Assembly (NCBI GenBank): GCA_019561615.1
Contig: JAHEQA010000004.1
Location: forward strand, 42,867-106,866
DNA length: 64,000 bases
Reading direction: 5' to 3'
Source: Methanothermococcus sp. SCGC AD-155-E23
Lineage (GTDB): Archaea; AGJL01; Methanococci; Methanococcales; Methanococcaceae
The position numbers and the translations under genes were made by a program. The notes beneath the pieces were generated by a model, which was not told the DNA's origin, searched no databases, and saw only the letters and a list, made by a program, of their open reading frames with translations. Position 1 is the stretch's first letter. Each line of letters starts with the position of its first letter. Below, piece by piece: positions 36,903 through 45,996 of the stretch.

Positions 36903-38217
36903 TCTCCTCAATTATTCTCTTAACCTCCTTTAACTTCTCCCTCATGATCTCCTGGGTGTCTCCCTCCAAGTTCAACCTTAGTAGAGGCTCGGTGTTGGAA
37001 GGTCTTATATTGAACCACCAACCTTCACCGTATACAGAGAGTCCATCTAACTCCTCTATTTTATAGTTTCTGTATATCTCCTTCAACTTCTCCAGTACCC
37101 TCTTTTGATCCTTTACCCTGAAGTTTATCTCACCACTGTGGTAGTACTTCCTGAACTCCTTCCATATACTTGAGAGAGGTTCCCCCCTCTCCTCCATGGT
37201 GGAGAGTATGTAGTTTAAGGCTATTAAGGGACTTTCAAAGTATCCAATCTCCTTAAAGTAAAAGTGATTGGAAAGTTCCCCTGCAAACTCCCCATCTATC
37301 TCCTGCATAAGCTTCTTTATAAAGTAGTGGCCTACCCTACTTTTCACAGGGATGCCTCCATACCTCTCTATCACCTCTGGAACAACCTTGCTACACCTTA
37401 GATCGTAAATTATCTTTGCACCCTTCTTTTCCCTTAGAATCTCCCTGGCTATTATGGCTGTGAGTATATCCCCTGGAAGGATATTACCCTTTTCATCTAC
37501 TATACCTATCCTGTCTCCATCTCCGTCGAAGACTATTCCAATATTACAGCTGTTCTCCCTTACAACTTTTATTATATCCTTTAAACAGGAGGCCTTCAAT
37601 GTGTCAGGCTGATGTGCTGGAAAGGTTCCATCTGGATAGTGGTTTATAAATACAGTATCCTCCAACCACTCCTCCAGTATCTCCTTCTCTACAAGGGAGG
37701 TGCTACCGTGGGCAAAGTCAACTGCCACCACAATATCGTAGGATCTAAATCTCTTTAAAAAGAACCTCTTATAATCTGAGGAGATGTCAACCTTCAACTC
37801 CTCTAAATCTATCTCTTCAACCTCTTTCCTCTGGGAATCCTCTAATCTCTCTTTTTTAAATATAGGTGCTATCTCCTCTACAGGAGATATAGGGAGGGCT
37901 TTTCTGTCACACATCTTAAAACCTGTATACTCTGGCGGGTTGTGGGAGGCAGTTAATATCACCCCCAAGTCGTACCTATCCCTTGTACCAAAGTACATGA
38001 GAGGTGTAGATATGGTGCCTCCATAGGATACCTTACCTCCAGCCTCCATTATACCATAGATAAATGGTTTCAGTAACTCCCTTGAACCTATTCTAACGTC
38101 GTTAGCAACTAGTATGTTCTTATACCTCTCTCCAAGGATCCTACCTAGGGAGTATGCAAAGTCCTCATCTAGTTCCTCCCTATATATGCCTCTTATATCA
38201 TAGGCTTTAAATACCAA
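36889..38217 (-). CDS. manB: Phosphomannomutase/phosphoglucomutase
   Basis: The 442-residue alpha-D-phosphohexomutase has the active-site serine in LTASHNPPEYTGFK, the metal-binding DGDGDRIGIVD and the sugar-phosphate loop NIRPSNTEPLLRLN. It interconverts hexose 6- and 1-phosphates for surface sugars and glycogen. Whether it prefers mannose, glucose or glucosamine phosphates cannot be told from sequence. The start is a TTG at 38217 behind AGGTGAGACC. It is divergent from the ABC ATPase gene. Confidence 0.88.
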   Translation of the reverse strand: MVFKAYDIRGIYREELDEDFAYSLGRILGERYKNILVANDVRIGSRELLKPFIYGIMEAGGKVSYGGTISTPLMYFGTRDRYDLGVILTASHNPPEYTGFKMCDRKALPISPVEEIAPIFKKERLEDSQRKEVEEIDLEELKVDISSDYKRFFLKRFRSYDIVVAVDFAHGSTSLVEKEILEEWLEDTVFINHYPDGTFPAHQPDTLKASCLKDIIKVVRENSCNIGIVFDGDGDRIGIVDEKGNILPGDILTAIIAREILREKKGAKIIYDLRCSKVVPEVIERYGGIPVKSRVGHYFIKKLMQEIDGEFAGELSNHFYFKEIGYFESPLIALNYILSTMEERGEPLSSIWKEFRKYYHSGEINFRVKDQKRVLEKLKEIYRNYKIEELDGLSVYGEGWWFNIRPSNTEPLLRLNLEGDTQEIMREKLKEVKRIIEEISSC

Positions 38218-38284
38218 GGTCTCACCTAGGTTAACTTGTTAGTACTATTTTTATTTTTATTACTTTTATAGTAAAAGGGATAAC

Positions 38285-39442
38285 ATGCTAAAAACTGAAA
38301 ACCTCTCTGTGGGCTATGGTAACTATGTGGTAGTAGAAGGAATAAATCTAGAGATAAAAGAGGGAGAGATACTTTGTATAATAGGTCCTAACGGAGCTGG
38401 AAAATCTACACTTCTAAAAACTATAGCCACCTACTTAAAACCTAAGGGAGGAGTTGTCTATTTAAATGGTAGAAATATTCACAGGTTATCCCCTAAGGAG
38501 ATTGCAAGGGAGATGGCAGTAGTGCTCACTGAGCGAGTTAACCCAGGTAATCTAACAGGTTATGACGTTGTTGCCATAGGGAGACATCCCTATACAGATC
38601 TATTTGGAAGGTTAAGTGAAAGGGATAGGGAGATAATAGAACATGCTGCCAAATCTGTAAATGCAACCCACCTGTTAAATAAGAACTTCTTTGAGATGAG
38701 TGATGGGGAGAGGCAGAAGATAATGATAGCAAGGGCCCTTGCCCAAGAGCCCAAGGTGCTCATATTAGATGAACCTACAAGCTTCCTAGATGCAAAACAC
38801 AAGATAGAGTTGACTATTTTACTTAGAAAACTTGCCACAGAGAACAACTTGGCAATAGTGGTTACACTACATGATATAGAGTTGGCCCTGAGGATAGCAG
38901 ATAAGATGGCCCTTATTAAAGATGGTAGGATTATAGCCTACGGATGTCCAGAGGATGTTATGAGGAGGGAGGTTGTAAACAACCTCTACGATTTGAAAAG
39001 TGCCAACTACAGTGAGGTACTGGGATACTTTGAGTTGAAGTCCTCTGGAGACAGAGGTAAGGTATTTCTTATATGTGGAGGGGGCACAGGTGCCAATGTA
39101 ATGAGATTCCTTGTTAAAAATGGATACAGGATGACAGTAGGGGTACTTCACAAAAACGATATTGATTACACCATTGCTGAAACCATGGAATTGGATATAG
39201 TGGAGGAGGAACCCTACAACCCTATATCCCAGGAGAGTTATGAAAGGGCTTTAAAGGAGATTAAGAACTGTGACGTTGTTATATATACTGAATTTCCCCT
39301 TGGAGAGATAAACAGGTTGAATAGGAAACTTGTAGAGGAGAGTATAAGACTTGGTAAGTGTGTGATAAAGTATGAGGGGAGTATAGAGAGGTTAAAGGAG
39401 AGGTTAGGTGAGATAGAGGGGAGGTTTCACTATAAGAAATGA
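38285..39442 (+). CDS. FecE/BtuD-type ABC transporter ATPase with an extra C-terminal domain
   Basis: Residues 1-250 form a complete ABC ATPase: Walker A GPNGAGKST (34-42), signature MSDGERQK, Walker B VLILDEPTSFLD and a TLHD switch histidine. The type is that of iron-chelate or cobalamin importers. The remaining ~130 residues form a second domain starting KVFLICGGGTGANVMRFL, which looks like a Rossmann-type nucleotide-binding fold. No permease or binding protein is nearby, so its partners must be elsewhere or it has another role. The last codons lie in the first copy of a repeat (TTCACTATAAGAAA). GGGATAAC precedes the ATG. Confidence 0.82.
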   Translation: MLKTENLSVGYGNYVVVEGINLEIKEGEILCIIGPNGAGKSTLLKTIATYLKPKGGVVYLNGRNIHRLSPKEIAREMAVVLTERVNPGNLTGYDVVAIGRHPYTDLFGRLSERDREIIEHAAKSVNATHLLNKNFFEMSDGERQKIMIARALAQEPKVLILDEPTSFLDAKHKIELTILLRKLATENNLAIVVTLHDIELALRIADKMALIKDGRIIAYGCPEDVMRREVVNNLYDLKSANYSEVLGYFELKSSGDRGKVFLICGGGTGANVMRFLVKNGYRMTVGVLHKNDIDYTIAETMELDIVEEEPYNPISQESYERALKEIKNCDVVIYTEFPLGEINRLNRKLVEESIRLGKCVIKYEGSIERLKERLGEIEGRFHYKK

Positions 39443-39544
39443 GGTTTATATTATAAGAAAAAATTGTGGGGTCTTGGAAGGGGGTGCGAAATGCGGAAGT
39501 TGTCAAGGAAGAGTCCCGGGAAAATCTCGAGGTTGACCTTCGTA

Positions 39545-39594
39545 GGTGGACGAAATCCGCACCTTAAGAGGGATTTTGTGACGGATTTCGCACC
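39545..39594. other. Long hairpin in repeat unit 1
   Basis: CGAAATCCG (39551-39559) pairs perfectly with CGGATTTCG (39582-39590) across a 22-nt loop. The stem is extended by GGTG (39545-39548) with CACC (39591-39594) after a 2-nt bulge, giving 13 base pairs in all. Confidence 0.7.
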
Positions 39595-39641
39595 TGGGGT
39601 TCAGGTATTCACTATAAGAAAATGGGATAGGGGGTGCGGAA

Positions 39642-39673
39642 TGCGTCCCGGGGTATATATACCCTGGGACGCA
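39642..39673. other. 32-bp near-perfect palindrome in repeat unit 2
   Basis: The left arm TGCGTCCCGGGGTATA is followed directly by TATACCCTGGGACGCA. Fifteen of sixteen pairs are Watson-Crick and one is G-T (39650 with 39665). It is absent from unit 1, so it was gained or lost after duplication. It could be a dimeric protein-binding site, a cruciform or an RNA hairpin. Confidence 0.75.
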
Positions 39674-39740
39674 GGTATATATATGGAATTGGGATTTTGG
39701 GAAGGTGGGTAGGAAAAAATCCGGGGAAAATCTTTGAGGG

Positions 39741-39757
39741 GGTGCGGATTTCGCACC
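39741..39757. other. Hairpin at the end of repeat unit 2
   Basis: GGTGCG and CGCACC flank the loop GATTT. The same CGGATTTCGCACC string ends unit 1, where it pairs with a distant partner instead. Confidence 0.7.
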
Positions 39758-39801
39758 GGGGGTTCAACTTTTCATTATAAGAAAACAGAGGTTGAGATAC
39801 T

Positions 39802-40674
39802 ATGAAAATAGGGGTAGTAAGTGAAAGTAGGGACTGGGTTATTTCCCAGTTGGAGAGGGTCATGAGGGACCTTAACATCACCCCGGTCCATATTAAGCCC
39901 TCTGGTATCACATCCTACACTGGTGTAGATATAAAATTTGAATACAGGGGAAGGAACATTCTAGATCTTGATGCCCTCTTCCTCAGAGACCTAGGTGATA
40001 CAAACAACTACTACAGATACGATGTCTTTAAGTATATTGAACATTACATGCCAGTTATAAATCCCCCTGAGGCGTTGGAGAACTGTGGAAATAAGTTTAA
40101 AACCTCTGTACTTTTAGATCTTCACAAGGTACCCCATCCCAGGACCCTTATAACCGAGGATATAGATAAGGCTATGGCATGGATAGAGAGGTTTGAAGAC
40201 TGTGTCTTAAAACCTATATTTGGTAACGGTGGAGAGGGTATATACAGGTTAAAAAATAAACCCCTTACAACTAAGTTAAATCTCCTAAAGGAGTATAAAA
40301 GGAGATATGGGGTGATATATCTCCAAGAGTTTATAGATTCACCTGGGGAGGAGTACAGGGATATTAGGGCCTTTGTTGTAGGGGATAAGGTTGTTGCCTC
40401 TATGTATCGTATCTCCAACAACTGGATAACAAATATACGTCAAAATGGAAGGGCTGAGAGTTGTGAGATTACCCCTGAGATAGAGAGTATAGCGTTGAAG
40501 GCCAAAAGAGCCCTGGGAATAACCTACGGTGGTGTGGATATTATAGAGGACAGGGATGGAAGTTTAAAGGTGTTGGAGGTAAATGGAGCACCCTCCTGGG
40601 AGGCCCTCTCAAGGGTTTCCAAGGTAGATATAACTAGATGCTTAGTGGAACATATAGTAAATACTATAAGTTAA
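39802..40674 (+). CDS. mptN: Tetrahydromethanopterin:alpha-L-glutamate ligase MptN (RimK family)
   Basis: The 290-residue RimK-type ATP-grasp protein has ATP-grasp landmarks [15 protein letters not shown] (about residues 135-149), [23 protein letters not shown] and the metal-site [12 protein letters not shown]. It resembles M. jannaschii MJ0620 (MptN), which adds glutamate to tetrahydromethanopterin to form tetrahydrosarcinapterin. Another RimK-type ligase (for example CofF) is the main alternative. GAGGTTGAGATACT precedes the ATG. The upstream repeat element ends about 17 bp before the start, so any mptN promoter must lie inside it. Confidence 0.82.
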   Translation: MKIGVVSESRDWVISQLERVMRDLNITPVHIKPSGITSYTGVDIKFEYRGRNILDLDALFLRDLGDTNNYYRYDVFKYIEHYMPVINPPEALENCGNKFKTSVLLDLHKVPHPRTLITEDIDKAMAWIERFEDCVLKPIFGNGGEGIYRLKNKPLTTKLNLLKEYKRRYGVIYLQEFIDSPGEEYRDIRAFVVGDKVVASMYRISNNWITNIRQNGRAESCEITPEIESIALKAKRALGITYGGVDIIEDRDGSLKVLEVNGAPSWEALSRVSKVDITRCLVEHIVNTIS

Positions 40675-41918
40675 GTTCCCTCCCTCCAGTCACTTAAGTA
40701 TTTCTCCTGCTCTGGGGTTAACTTATCGATTTCAACACCCATGGACTTTAACTTTAAGGAGGCTATCCTTAGATCCTGTTCATAGGGTATGTTGTACACC
40801 TTATTCTCCAACTTCTTGTAATTCTCCTTAAGGAACTTGGCACTTAGTGCCTGGTTTGCAAAACTCATATCCATAACTTCACAGGGATGTCCGTCTCCAC
40901 ATGCCAGGTTGACTAACCTACCCTCCCCAAGGAGGTAGAGCTTTTTATCACCTAAATCGTACTCCTCTATATTTTCCCTCACCTTCCTAACAGACTTTGA
41001 GATCCTTCTAAGATCTTCCTTACTGATCTCGTTGTCAAAGTGCCCTGCATTTGCTAGGATGGCCCCGTCCTTCATAACCAGCATATGTTCAGCCCTTATT
41101 ACATCCTTACATCCAGTTGTGGTAATGAAGATATCCCCTATCTTGGCAGCCTCCTCCATCTTCATAACCCTGTAACCATCCATCTTAGCCTCTAGAGCCC
41201 TTATGGGATTAACCTCAGTTACAATAACATTTGCACCCATGCCAGCAGCCCTCATTGCAACCCCCTTACCACACCAGCCATAACCAGCTACCACTACATT
41301 CTTTCCAGCGATTAAGAGGTTTGTAGTTCTTATAATCCCATCTATAACACTTTGCCCTGTTCCATACCTGTTGTCAAAGAGGTGTTTTGTATAGGCGTCA
41401 TTTACATTTATCACAGGAAACTTTAACACACCCTCCTTAGCCATGGCCTTTAGCCTTATAATCCCAGTTGTAGTCTCCTCACAAGCTCCCATTACCTTAT
41501 CTAGAAGTTCCTGTCTCTCCCTATGAAGTAGAAATATAAGATCTGCACCGTCGTCTATAACTATATCAGGCTCATGATCCAGTACCCTGTGTAGGTTTTC
41601 ATAGTACTCCTCCCTGGTCTCCCCCCTCCAGGCGTATACATTCATCCCCCTCTTTACACAGGCGGCAGCTACATCGTCCTGGGTAGATAGGGGATTACAT
41701 CCAGTGATGGCAATCTCTGCCCCTCCCTCCATCAAGGTCTCAGCTAGTACAGCAGTTTTTGCCTCTAGATGTAGCGCCATCCCTATGGTAAGTCCTTTAA
41801 AGGGTTTCTCAGTTTTAAACTCCTCCCTTATAATATTCAATACTGGCATATGTCTCCTGGCCCACTCTATCTTTAACTCCCCCTGGGGATATAGGTTTAT
41901 ATCTTTGATTTTACTCAT
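40671..41918 (-). CDS. ahcY: S-adenosyl/S-inosyl-homocysteine hydrolase
   Basis: The 415-residue protein is a complete AHCY-family enzyme. The substrate-domain [16 protein letters not shown] comes first, then the NAD-binding motif [16 protein letters not shown] and the C-terminal [16 protein letters not shown]. In M. jannaschii the homologue (MJ1388) prefers S-inosylhomocysteine, formed after deamination of SAH, so this one may too. AGGTGAAAGG precedes the ATG. It is 8 bp downstream of a CBS-domain gene and converges on mptN with a 4-bp overlap. Confidence 0.93.
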   Translation of the reverse strand: MSKIKDINLYPQGELKIEWARRHMPVLNIIREEFKTEKPFKGLTIGMALHLEAKTAVLAETLMEGGAEIAITGCNPLSTQDDVAAACVKRGMNVYAWRGETREEYYENLHRVLDHEPDIVIDDGADLIFLLHRERQELLDKVMGACEETTTGIIRLKAMAKEGVLKFPVINVNDAYTKHLFDNRYGTGQSVIDGIIRTTNLLIAGKNVVVAGYGWCGKGVAMRAAGMGANVIVTEVNPIRALEAKMDGYRVMKMEEAAKIGDIFITTTGCKDVIRAEHMLVMKDGAILANAGHFDNEISKEDLRRISKSVRKVRENIEEYDLGDKKLYLLGEGRLVNLACGDGHPCEVMDMSFANQALSAKFLKENYKKLENKVYNIPYEQDLRIASLKLKSMGVEIDKLTPEQEKYLSDWREGT

Positions 41919-41926
41919 CCTTTCAC

Positions 41927-42325
41927 CTATCTGTTTAATACCTGGTTAAGTACCTTGACAATATCCTTTGAACTGATAACACCAACTATCTTGTCCTCTC
42001 TAAACTCAGATACCACGTATAGGTGGTGTATCCTGTTCTCCACCATGATGGCGGCAGCCCTCTCTAGAGGTGTTAGGGGATCTACGGTGATGATGTTAGT
42101 AACCATAATATCCTCAGCCTTTAACTTCTCTATATCCCCAGTATAGTGTTTTAGTATATCTAGAGTTGTGATAATTCCCCAGTAGACGCCCTCCTTGTCT
42201 GTTACCACCACAGAGGATATGTTGTTCTCAGCCATGATCTTTACTACCTCCCTTAGAGGGGTATCTAGAAGTACCTCGTAGATTCCCCTACTCATCACAT
42301 CCCTGACAACATACTTTGATATCAC
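41927..42325 (-). CDS. CBS-domain pair protein (132 aa) upstream of ahcY
   Basis: A single Bateman module: CBS1 [16 protein letters not shown] and CBS2 [16 protein letters not shown], with the ends [15 protein letters not shown] and [15 protein letters not shown]. The GTG at 42325 is chosen because AAGGTGAT lies a few bases upstream; the frame is open 19 codons further without a site. It is 8 bp upstream of ahcY in the same transcript. Adenosyl ligands bind this fold and ahcY acts on SAH, so a sensing role is an attractive guess. Confidence 0.8.
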   Translation of the reverse strand: MISKYVVRDVMSRGIYEVLLDTPLREVVKIMAENNISSVVVTDKEGVYWGIITTLDILKHYTGDIEKLKAEDIMVTNIITVDPLTPLERAAAIMVENRIHHLYVVSEFREDKIVGVISSKDIVKVLNQVLNR

Positions 42326-42399
42326 TTTATCACCTTTTGACCCTCTAATTATTATTTTAAAAATCCTCATTATTAAAAGCATTTAAGACATGGGATCCT

Positions 42400-43692
42400 A
42401 TGGACAGGAGAAGTTATCTCACTTCAAAGTTTAAGGAGGATACAAAGTTCGCCTCCAAGTACGAGATAGATGTTATAAACAGTCTAACAGATTTAAACCT
42501 TCAATACGACGATCTAGTACTCCTGGAGAAACTCCCTGGTCTAGACTACAGGAAGAGGGTGTATATAGATGAGGATACCCAGATAGGGGTACTGGAGTTT
42601 GATCTTCTAGATCTAGATTGGAAGTTTACCCCCACCCCCTACTACTACCAACTAATTGATTCCAAGAGAATCCAATTAAAGCCCACTAGGAGGAAGTTAA
42701 AGGGTAAGTATCTCAAGGAGGAGTATATAGAGAATCTCAGGGATTTCCTAGAGGCTGTTAAGGGGGAGGAGAGATTTCTTGGAATAGAGATGGGGGACTT
42801 TATTGGAGTAGGAGTAAAGAGGGAGAAGGGTATAAAGTTGAAGGATCTTAAAAGAAAGAAGAAAAATATCTCCGTTAGGAAAATAGAGGACTACTTGGAG
42901 GAGAACAGGGAGAGGATAAATCGCCTTGTGGATTACTCCAGGGACATCCTTAAAAGGTATATAGAGAGATACAGGGAGAGGGGTTATGTGATAAATGCCT
43001 CCTTCAGTGGTGGGAAGGACAGTAGTGTCTCCACCCTCCTTGCAAGGGAGATCATCCCTGACATAGATGTTATATTCATAGATACTGGACTGGAGTATCC
43101 AGATACCTTGAAGTTTGTGAAGAGGTTTGCAAAGGAGTACGATTTAAATCTACATGTAGTAAATGGAGATTACTTCTGGGATCACCTGGAGAGGGAGGGG
43201 ATTCCTACAAAGGACAACAGGTGGTGCAACAGTGTCTGTAAGTTGATACCCTTAAAAAATTTCTTCCTGGAGCACTACCCCAATAAAAAAGTGTTGACTA
43301 TCGATGGATCCAGGAGATTTGAAAGCTTCACAAGATCCAGGTTGAATTATACAAGAAGAAGTGGATTTATAGATTTTCAGGTGAACCTCTTTCCCATACT
43401 GGATTGGAACGCCCTAGACGTCTGGAGCTATATCTTTCTAGAGAATATCCCCTACAACCCACTCTACGACAAGGGATTTGAGAGGATCGGCTGTTACCTC
43501 TGTCCCGCTGCACTTAACAGTGAGTTCTTACGTGTAAGGGATCTCTACCCAGAACTCTGGGAGAGGTGGGTGAATTACTTAAAGAGGTACTACACCATGG
43601 AAGAGATACTTAGAGGTTTCTGGAGGTGGAGGGAGCTCCCTCCAAAGATGAAGGAGTTGAAAAGGTTGTTAAGTAAGAAAAAAATAGATTAA
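42400..43692 (+). CDS. PAPS-reductase-like PP-loop protein with N-terminal PUA-like region
   Basis: The 430-residue protein has an N-terminal half without recognised catalytic motifs but with a PUA-like segment. The C-terminal adenosine phosphosulfate reductase-type domain has PP-loop NASFSGGKDSSVSTLL (about residues 201-216). Cysteines RWCNSVCK and GCYLCPAA are arranged as C-x3-C and CxxC and could hold an iron-sulfur cluster. Such proteins occur widely in methanogens that do not reduce sulfate, so sulfate assimilation is not certain; tRNA or sulfur-transfer chemistry is also possible. The start is moderately supported. leuC follows 51 bp later. Confidence 0.75.
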   Translation: MDRRSYLTSKFKEDTKFASKYEIDVINSLTDLNLQYDDLVLLEKLPGLDYRKRVYIDEDTQIGVLEFDLLDLDWKFTPTPYYYQLIDSKRIQLKPTRRKLKGKYLKEEYIENLRDFLEAVKGEERFLGIEMGDFIGVGVKREKGIKLKDLKRKKKNISVRKIEDYLEENRERINRLVDYSRDILKRYIERYRERGYVINASFSGGKDSSVSTLLAREIIPDIDVIFIDTGLEYPDTLKFVKRFAKEYDLNLHVVNGDYFWDHLEREGIPTKDNRWCNSVCKLIPLKNFFLEHYPNKKVLTIDGSRRFESFTRSRLNYTRRSGFIDFQVNLFPILDWNALDVWSYIFLENIPYNPLYDKGFERIGCYLCPAALNSEFLRVRDLYPELWERWVNYLKRYYTMEEILRGFWRWRELPPKMKELKRLLSKKKID

Positions 43693-43743
43693 AATACCAA
43701 TCTTGATATTTACTAAAAATAAAATTTCGGGGGGGATAGTACC

Positions 43744-45018
43744 ATGGGAATGACACTTGTTGAAAAGATCCTGGCTAAGGCCTCTGGAAGGAGATCTGTA
43801 TCTCCAGGAGATATAGTGATGGCAAAGATAGATGTGGCCATGGTTCATGACATTACAGGGCCGCTAACTGTGAAAACCCTGGAGAAGGCGGGGATAGACA
43901 GGGTCTGGGATCCTGACAAGATAGTAGTACTCTTTGATCACCAGGTGCCTGCTGACAGTATCGACGCCGCCAAGAACCATGCCCTTATGAGGAGGTTTGT
44001 AAAGAAACATGGGATAAAGAACTTCTACGATATAAGGGAGGGTATATGTCATCAGGTGCTCCCTGAGAAGGGTCATGTTGTTCCAGGTACTGTAGTTGTT
44101 GGGGCAGACTCCCATACCTGTACCCATGGAGCCTTTGGAGCATTTGCAACAGGTATAGGAAGTACAGACATGGCAGCAGTATTTGCCACTGGAGAGCTAT
44201 GGTTCAAGGTGCCTGAGACCCTCTACTTCAATATCACAGGGGAGTTGAAACCCTATGTAACCTCTAAGGATGTAATCCTCCATATCATCGGTGAGGTAGG
44301 ATTTGACGGGGCGACCTACAAGGCTGTACAGTATGGAGGGGAAACTGTTAGGAATATGAGTGTATCCTCAAGGATGACCATGACAAACATGGCCATTGAG
44401 ATGGGTGCAAAAACAGGGGTTATAGAGCCTGATGAGAAAACAATCAAGTATGTAAAGGAGGCTATGAGGAGACATGGAAGGGAGAGACCCTTCGAGGTAA
44501 TAAGGGGGGATGAAGATGCAGAGTACGAGGAGGTCTACGAGATAGAGGTGGATGACTTAGAACCTGTATTCGCCTGTCCTCACGCTGTAGATAATGTAAA
44601 ACCTGCAAGGGAGGTTGCTGGAAAACCTGTAGATCAGGTGTTCATAGGCTCCTGTACCAACGGAAGATTGGAGGACTTAAGGGCGGCAATAAGGATTATA
44701 GAGGAGCATGGAGGTATCGCTGAGGATGTGAGGGTTATAGTAACTCCTGCCTCAAGGGAGGTTATGCTAGCTGCCATGAAGGAAGGGATTATACAGAAGT
44801 TCTACAAGTATGGATGTGTTGTAACCAACCCCTCCTGCTCTGCATGTATGGGATCACTTTACGGCATCCTAGGTCCTGGGGAGGTAGGGGTTGCCACCTC
44901 TAACAGGAACTTCAGAGGTAGGGAGGGATCCCTAGATTCTGAGGTGTATCTGGCATCTCCTATTACAGCGGCAGCCTGTGCAGTTAAGGGGGAGTTAGTA
45001 GATCCAAGGGACCTATAG
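43744..45018 (+). CDS. leuC: 3-isopropylmalate/(R)-2-methylmalate dehydratase large subunit (LeuC type)
   Basis: The 424-residue aconitase-superfamily protein has the [19 protein letters not shown] block. The [4Fe-4S] cysteines are in [11 protein letters not shown] and [13 protein letters not shown]. From memory it matches the M. jannaschii LeuC paralogue (424 aa, opening [14 protein letters not shown]) better than the homoaconitase HacA (which has AMTHDGTTPLA near the N-terminus), so leucine/isoleucine synthesis is favoured. The two cannot be separated with full certainty without comparison. The small subunit is not in the window. The ATG follows GGGGGGGATAGTACC. Confidence 0.8.
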   Translation: MGMTLVEKILAKASGRRSVSPGDIVMAKIDVAMVHDITGPLTVKTLEKAGIDRVWDPDKIVVLFDHQVPADSIDAAKNHALMRRFVKKHGIKNFYDIREGICHQVLPEKGHVVPGTVVVGADSHTCTHGAFGAFATGIGSTDMAAVFATGELWFKVPETLYFNITGELKPYVTSKDVILHIIGEVGFDGATYKAVQYGGETVRNMSVSSRMTMTNMAIEMGAKTGVIEPDEKTIKYVKEAMRRHGRERPFEVIRGDEDAEYEEVYEIEVDDLEPVFACPHAVDNVKPAREVAGKPVDQVFIGSCTNGRLEDLRAAIRIIEEHGGIAEDVRVIVTPASREVMLAAMKEGIIQKFYKYGCVVTNPSCSACMGSLYGILGPGEVGVATSNRNFRGREGSLDSEVYLASPITAAACAVKGELVDPRDL

Positions 45019-45906
45019 TTTAAAGTAAGGTTCCCTTCTAAGTATCCCCTCACGTATACACTCTCTTATATCTTCCCCTCTCCTTAGGGGTGTAAGTATG
45101 TCCACCAAGTTATCCTCCCTTAGGAGACAGGGTTTTATATATCCGTCGTAGGTCAGCCTTATCCTTGTACAGTGTCTACAGAACTCTGTATTGTCCATAG
45201 GTCTGACAAACTCCACCTCTAAATCCCCTATATAGTACTTCCTCCTGTTGTGCATCCACCTCCTTTTCACCACCCTATCTGCCATCTCCTCTATCCTCCT
45301 CTCTATAGGAGTAATATCTACGTAGTATCTTCTAAGATTTTCATCTAGGGGCATAAGCTCTATAACCTGGAGTATGGCTCCAACCTCCCTACAGTAGTCC
45401 ATGAGATCCTCAAGATCCTCCAGGGTGTTCTTCATCACCAGATAGTTTATCTTCAGGGGTGTAAGTCCCACCTCTATAGCCCTCTCTATACCTGCCTTCA
45501 CCACATTCACATCTCCGTATCCAGTTATCCTCCTGTACTTCTCAGGATCTAAGGTGTCTAAACTGACATTAACTCTATGGAGGCCGGCGTCTTTTAATAC
45601 CTCGGCATACCTTTCCAGGAGGGTTCCATTGGTAGTTAGGGAGATCTCCTCTATCCTAGGATTAGATATGTTCTCAAGGATCTCAGGTAGATCCCCTCTT
45701 AGGAGAGGCTCCCCTCCAGATATCTTTATCTTTTTAATTCCAAAGTCTAAAAAGGCCCTTACAATTTCCCCTATCTCCTCAGGTGTCATGGACCTACCCT
45801 TGGAGTTGTTATAGCCCTCCCTGTGACAGTAGAAACATCTTAGATTACAGTGAGGTGTTACAGATATCCTTAGGGATCTTACCTCTCTCTTGAAGGGGTC
45901 CCTCAT
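45013..45906 (-). CDS. moaA: GTP 3',8-cyclase MoaA (molybdopterin biosynthesis)
   Basis: The 297-residue radical SAM enzyme has N-terminal cluster cysteines 20, 24 and 27 in [15 protein letters not shown] and a glycine-rich [13 protein letters not shown]. The second [4Fe-4S] site is [18 protein letters not shown] at the C-terminus. It converts GTP to 3',8-cyclo-7,8-dihydro-GTP. GGGATAGGT precedes the ATG. It converges on leuC with a 6-bp overlap and is divergent from marC. Confidence 0.95.
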   Translation of the reverse strand: MRDPFKREVRSLRISVTPHCNLRCFYCHREGYNNSKGRSMTPEEIGEIVRAFLDFGIKKIKISGGEPLLRGDLPEILENISNPRIEEISLTTNGTLLERYAEVLKDAGLHRVNVSLDTLDPEKYRRITGYGDVNVVKAGIERAIEVGLTPLKINYLVMKNTLEDLEDLMDYCREVGAILQVIELMPLDENLRRYYVDITPIERRIEEMADRVVKRRWMHNRRKYYIGDLEVEFVRPMDNTEFCRHCTRIRLTYDGYIKPCLLREDNLVDILTPLRRGEDIRECIREGILRREPYFKL

Positions 45907-45996
45907 ACCTATCCCAGGGTTAATTGATAATAGTTAATATTTGGCAAAGATTAATTAAAATATTTTTACTCCAAAAAAGTATAAAAGGGGAGATTT

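Larger units (their letters stand above)
39426..39785 (+). repeat. Tandem repeat element: two diverged ~160-180 bp units with three boundary copies
   Basis: The boundary sequence TTCAYTATAAGAAA occurs at 39426, 39608 and 39771 (spacing 182 and 163 bp); a partial copy ATTATAAGAAAA is at 39450. Inside each unit the same blocks recur in order. First is GGGGGTGCGRAATGCG (39479 and 39630). Second is a CCSGGGAAAATCT block (39515 and 39721). Third is GGATTTCGCACC followed by KGGGGTTCA (39583 and 39746). The element fills the space between the ABC ATPase and mptN, is much richer in G than its surroundings and contains several hairpins. Short reading frames across it do not look like proteins. Confidence 0.8.

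Noticed and set aside
39464..39712. Open frame of 82 codons across the repeat element
   Set aside because: It is made of the G-rich repeat blocks, has no ribosome-binding site and no protein-like pattern; the opposite-strand frame 39612-39911 is equally unconvincing.
39426..39785. Possible CRISPR array from the recurring TTCAYTATAAGAAAA
   Set aside because: Spacing is 163-182 bp and the intervals are related to each other, unlike unique 30-40 bp spacers; no cas genes are present.
43744..45018. Homoaconitase large subunit HacA
   Set aside because: The length and opening sequence fit the LeuC paralogue better from memory; kept as an alternative in the entry.
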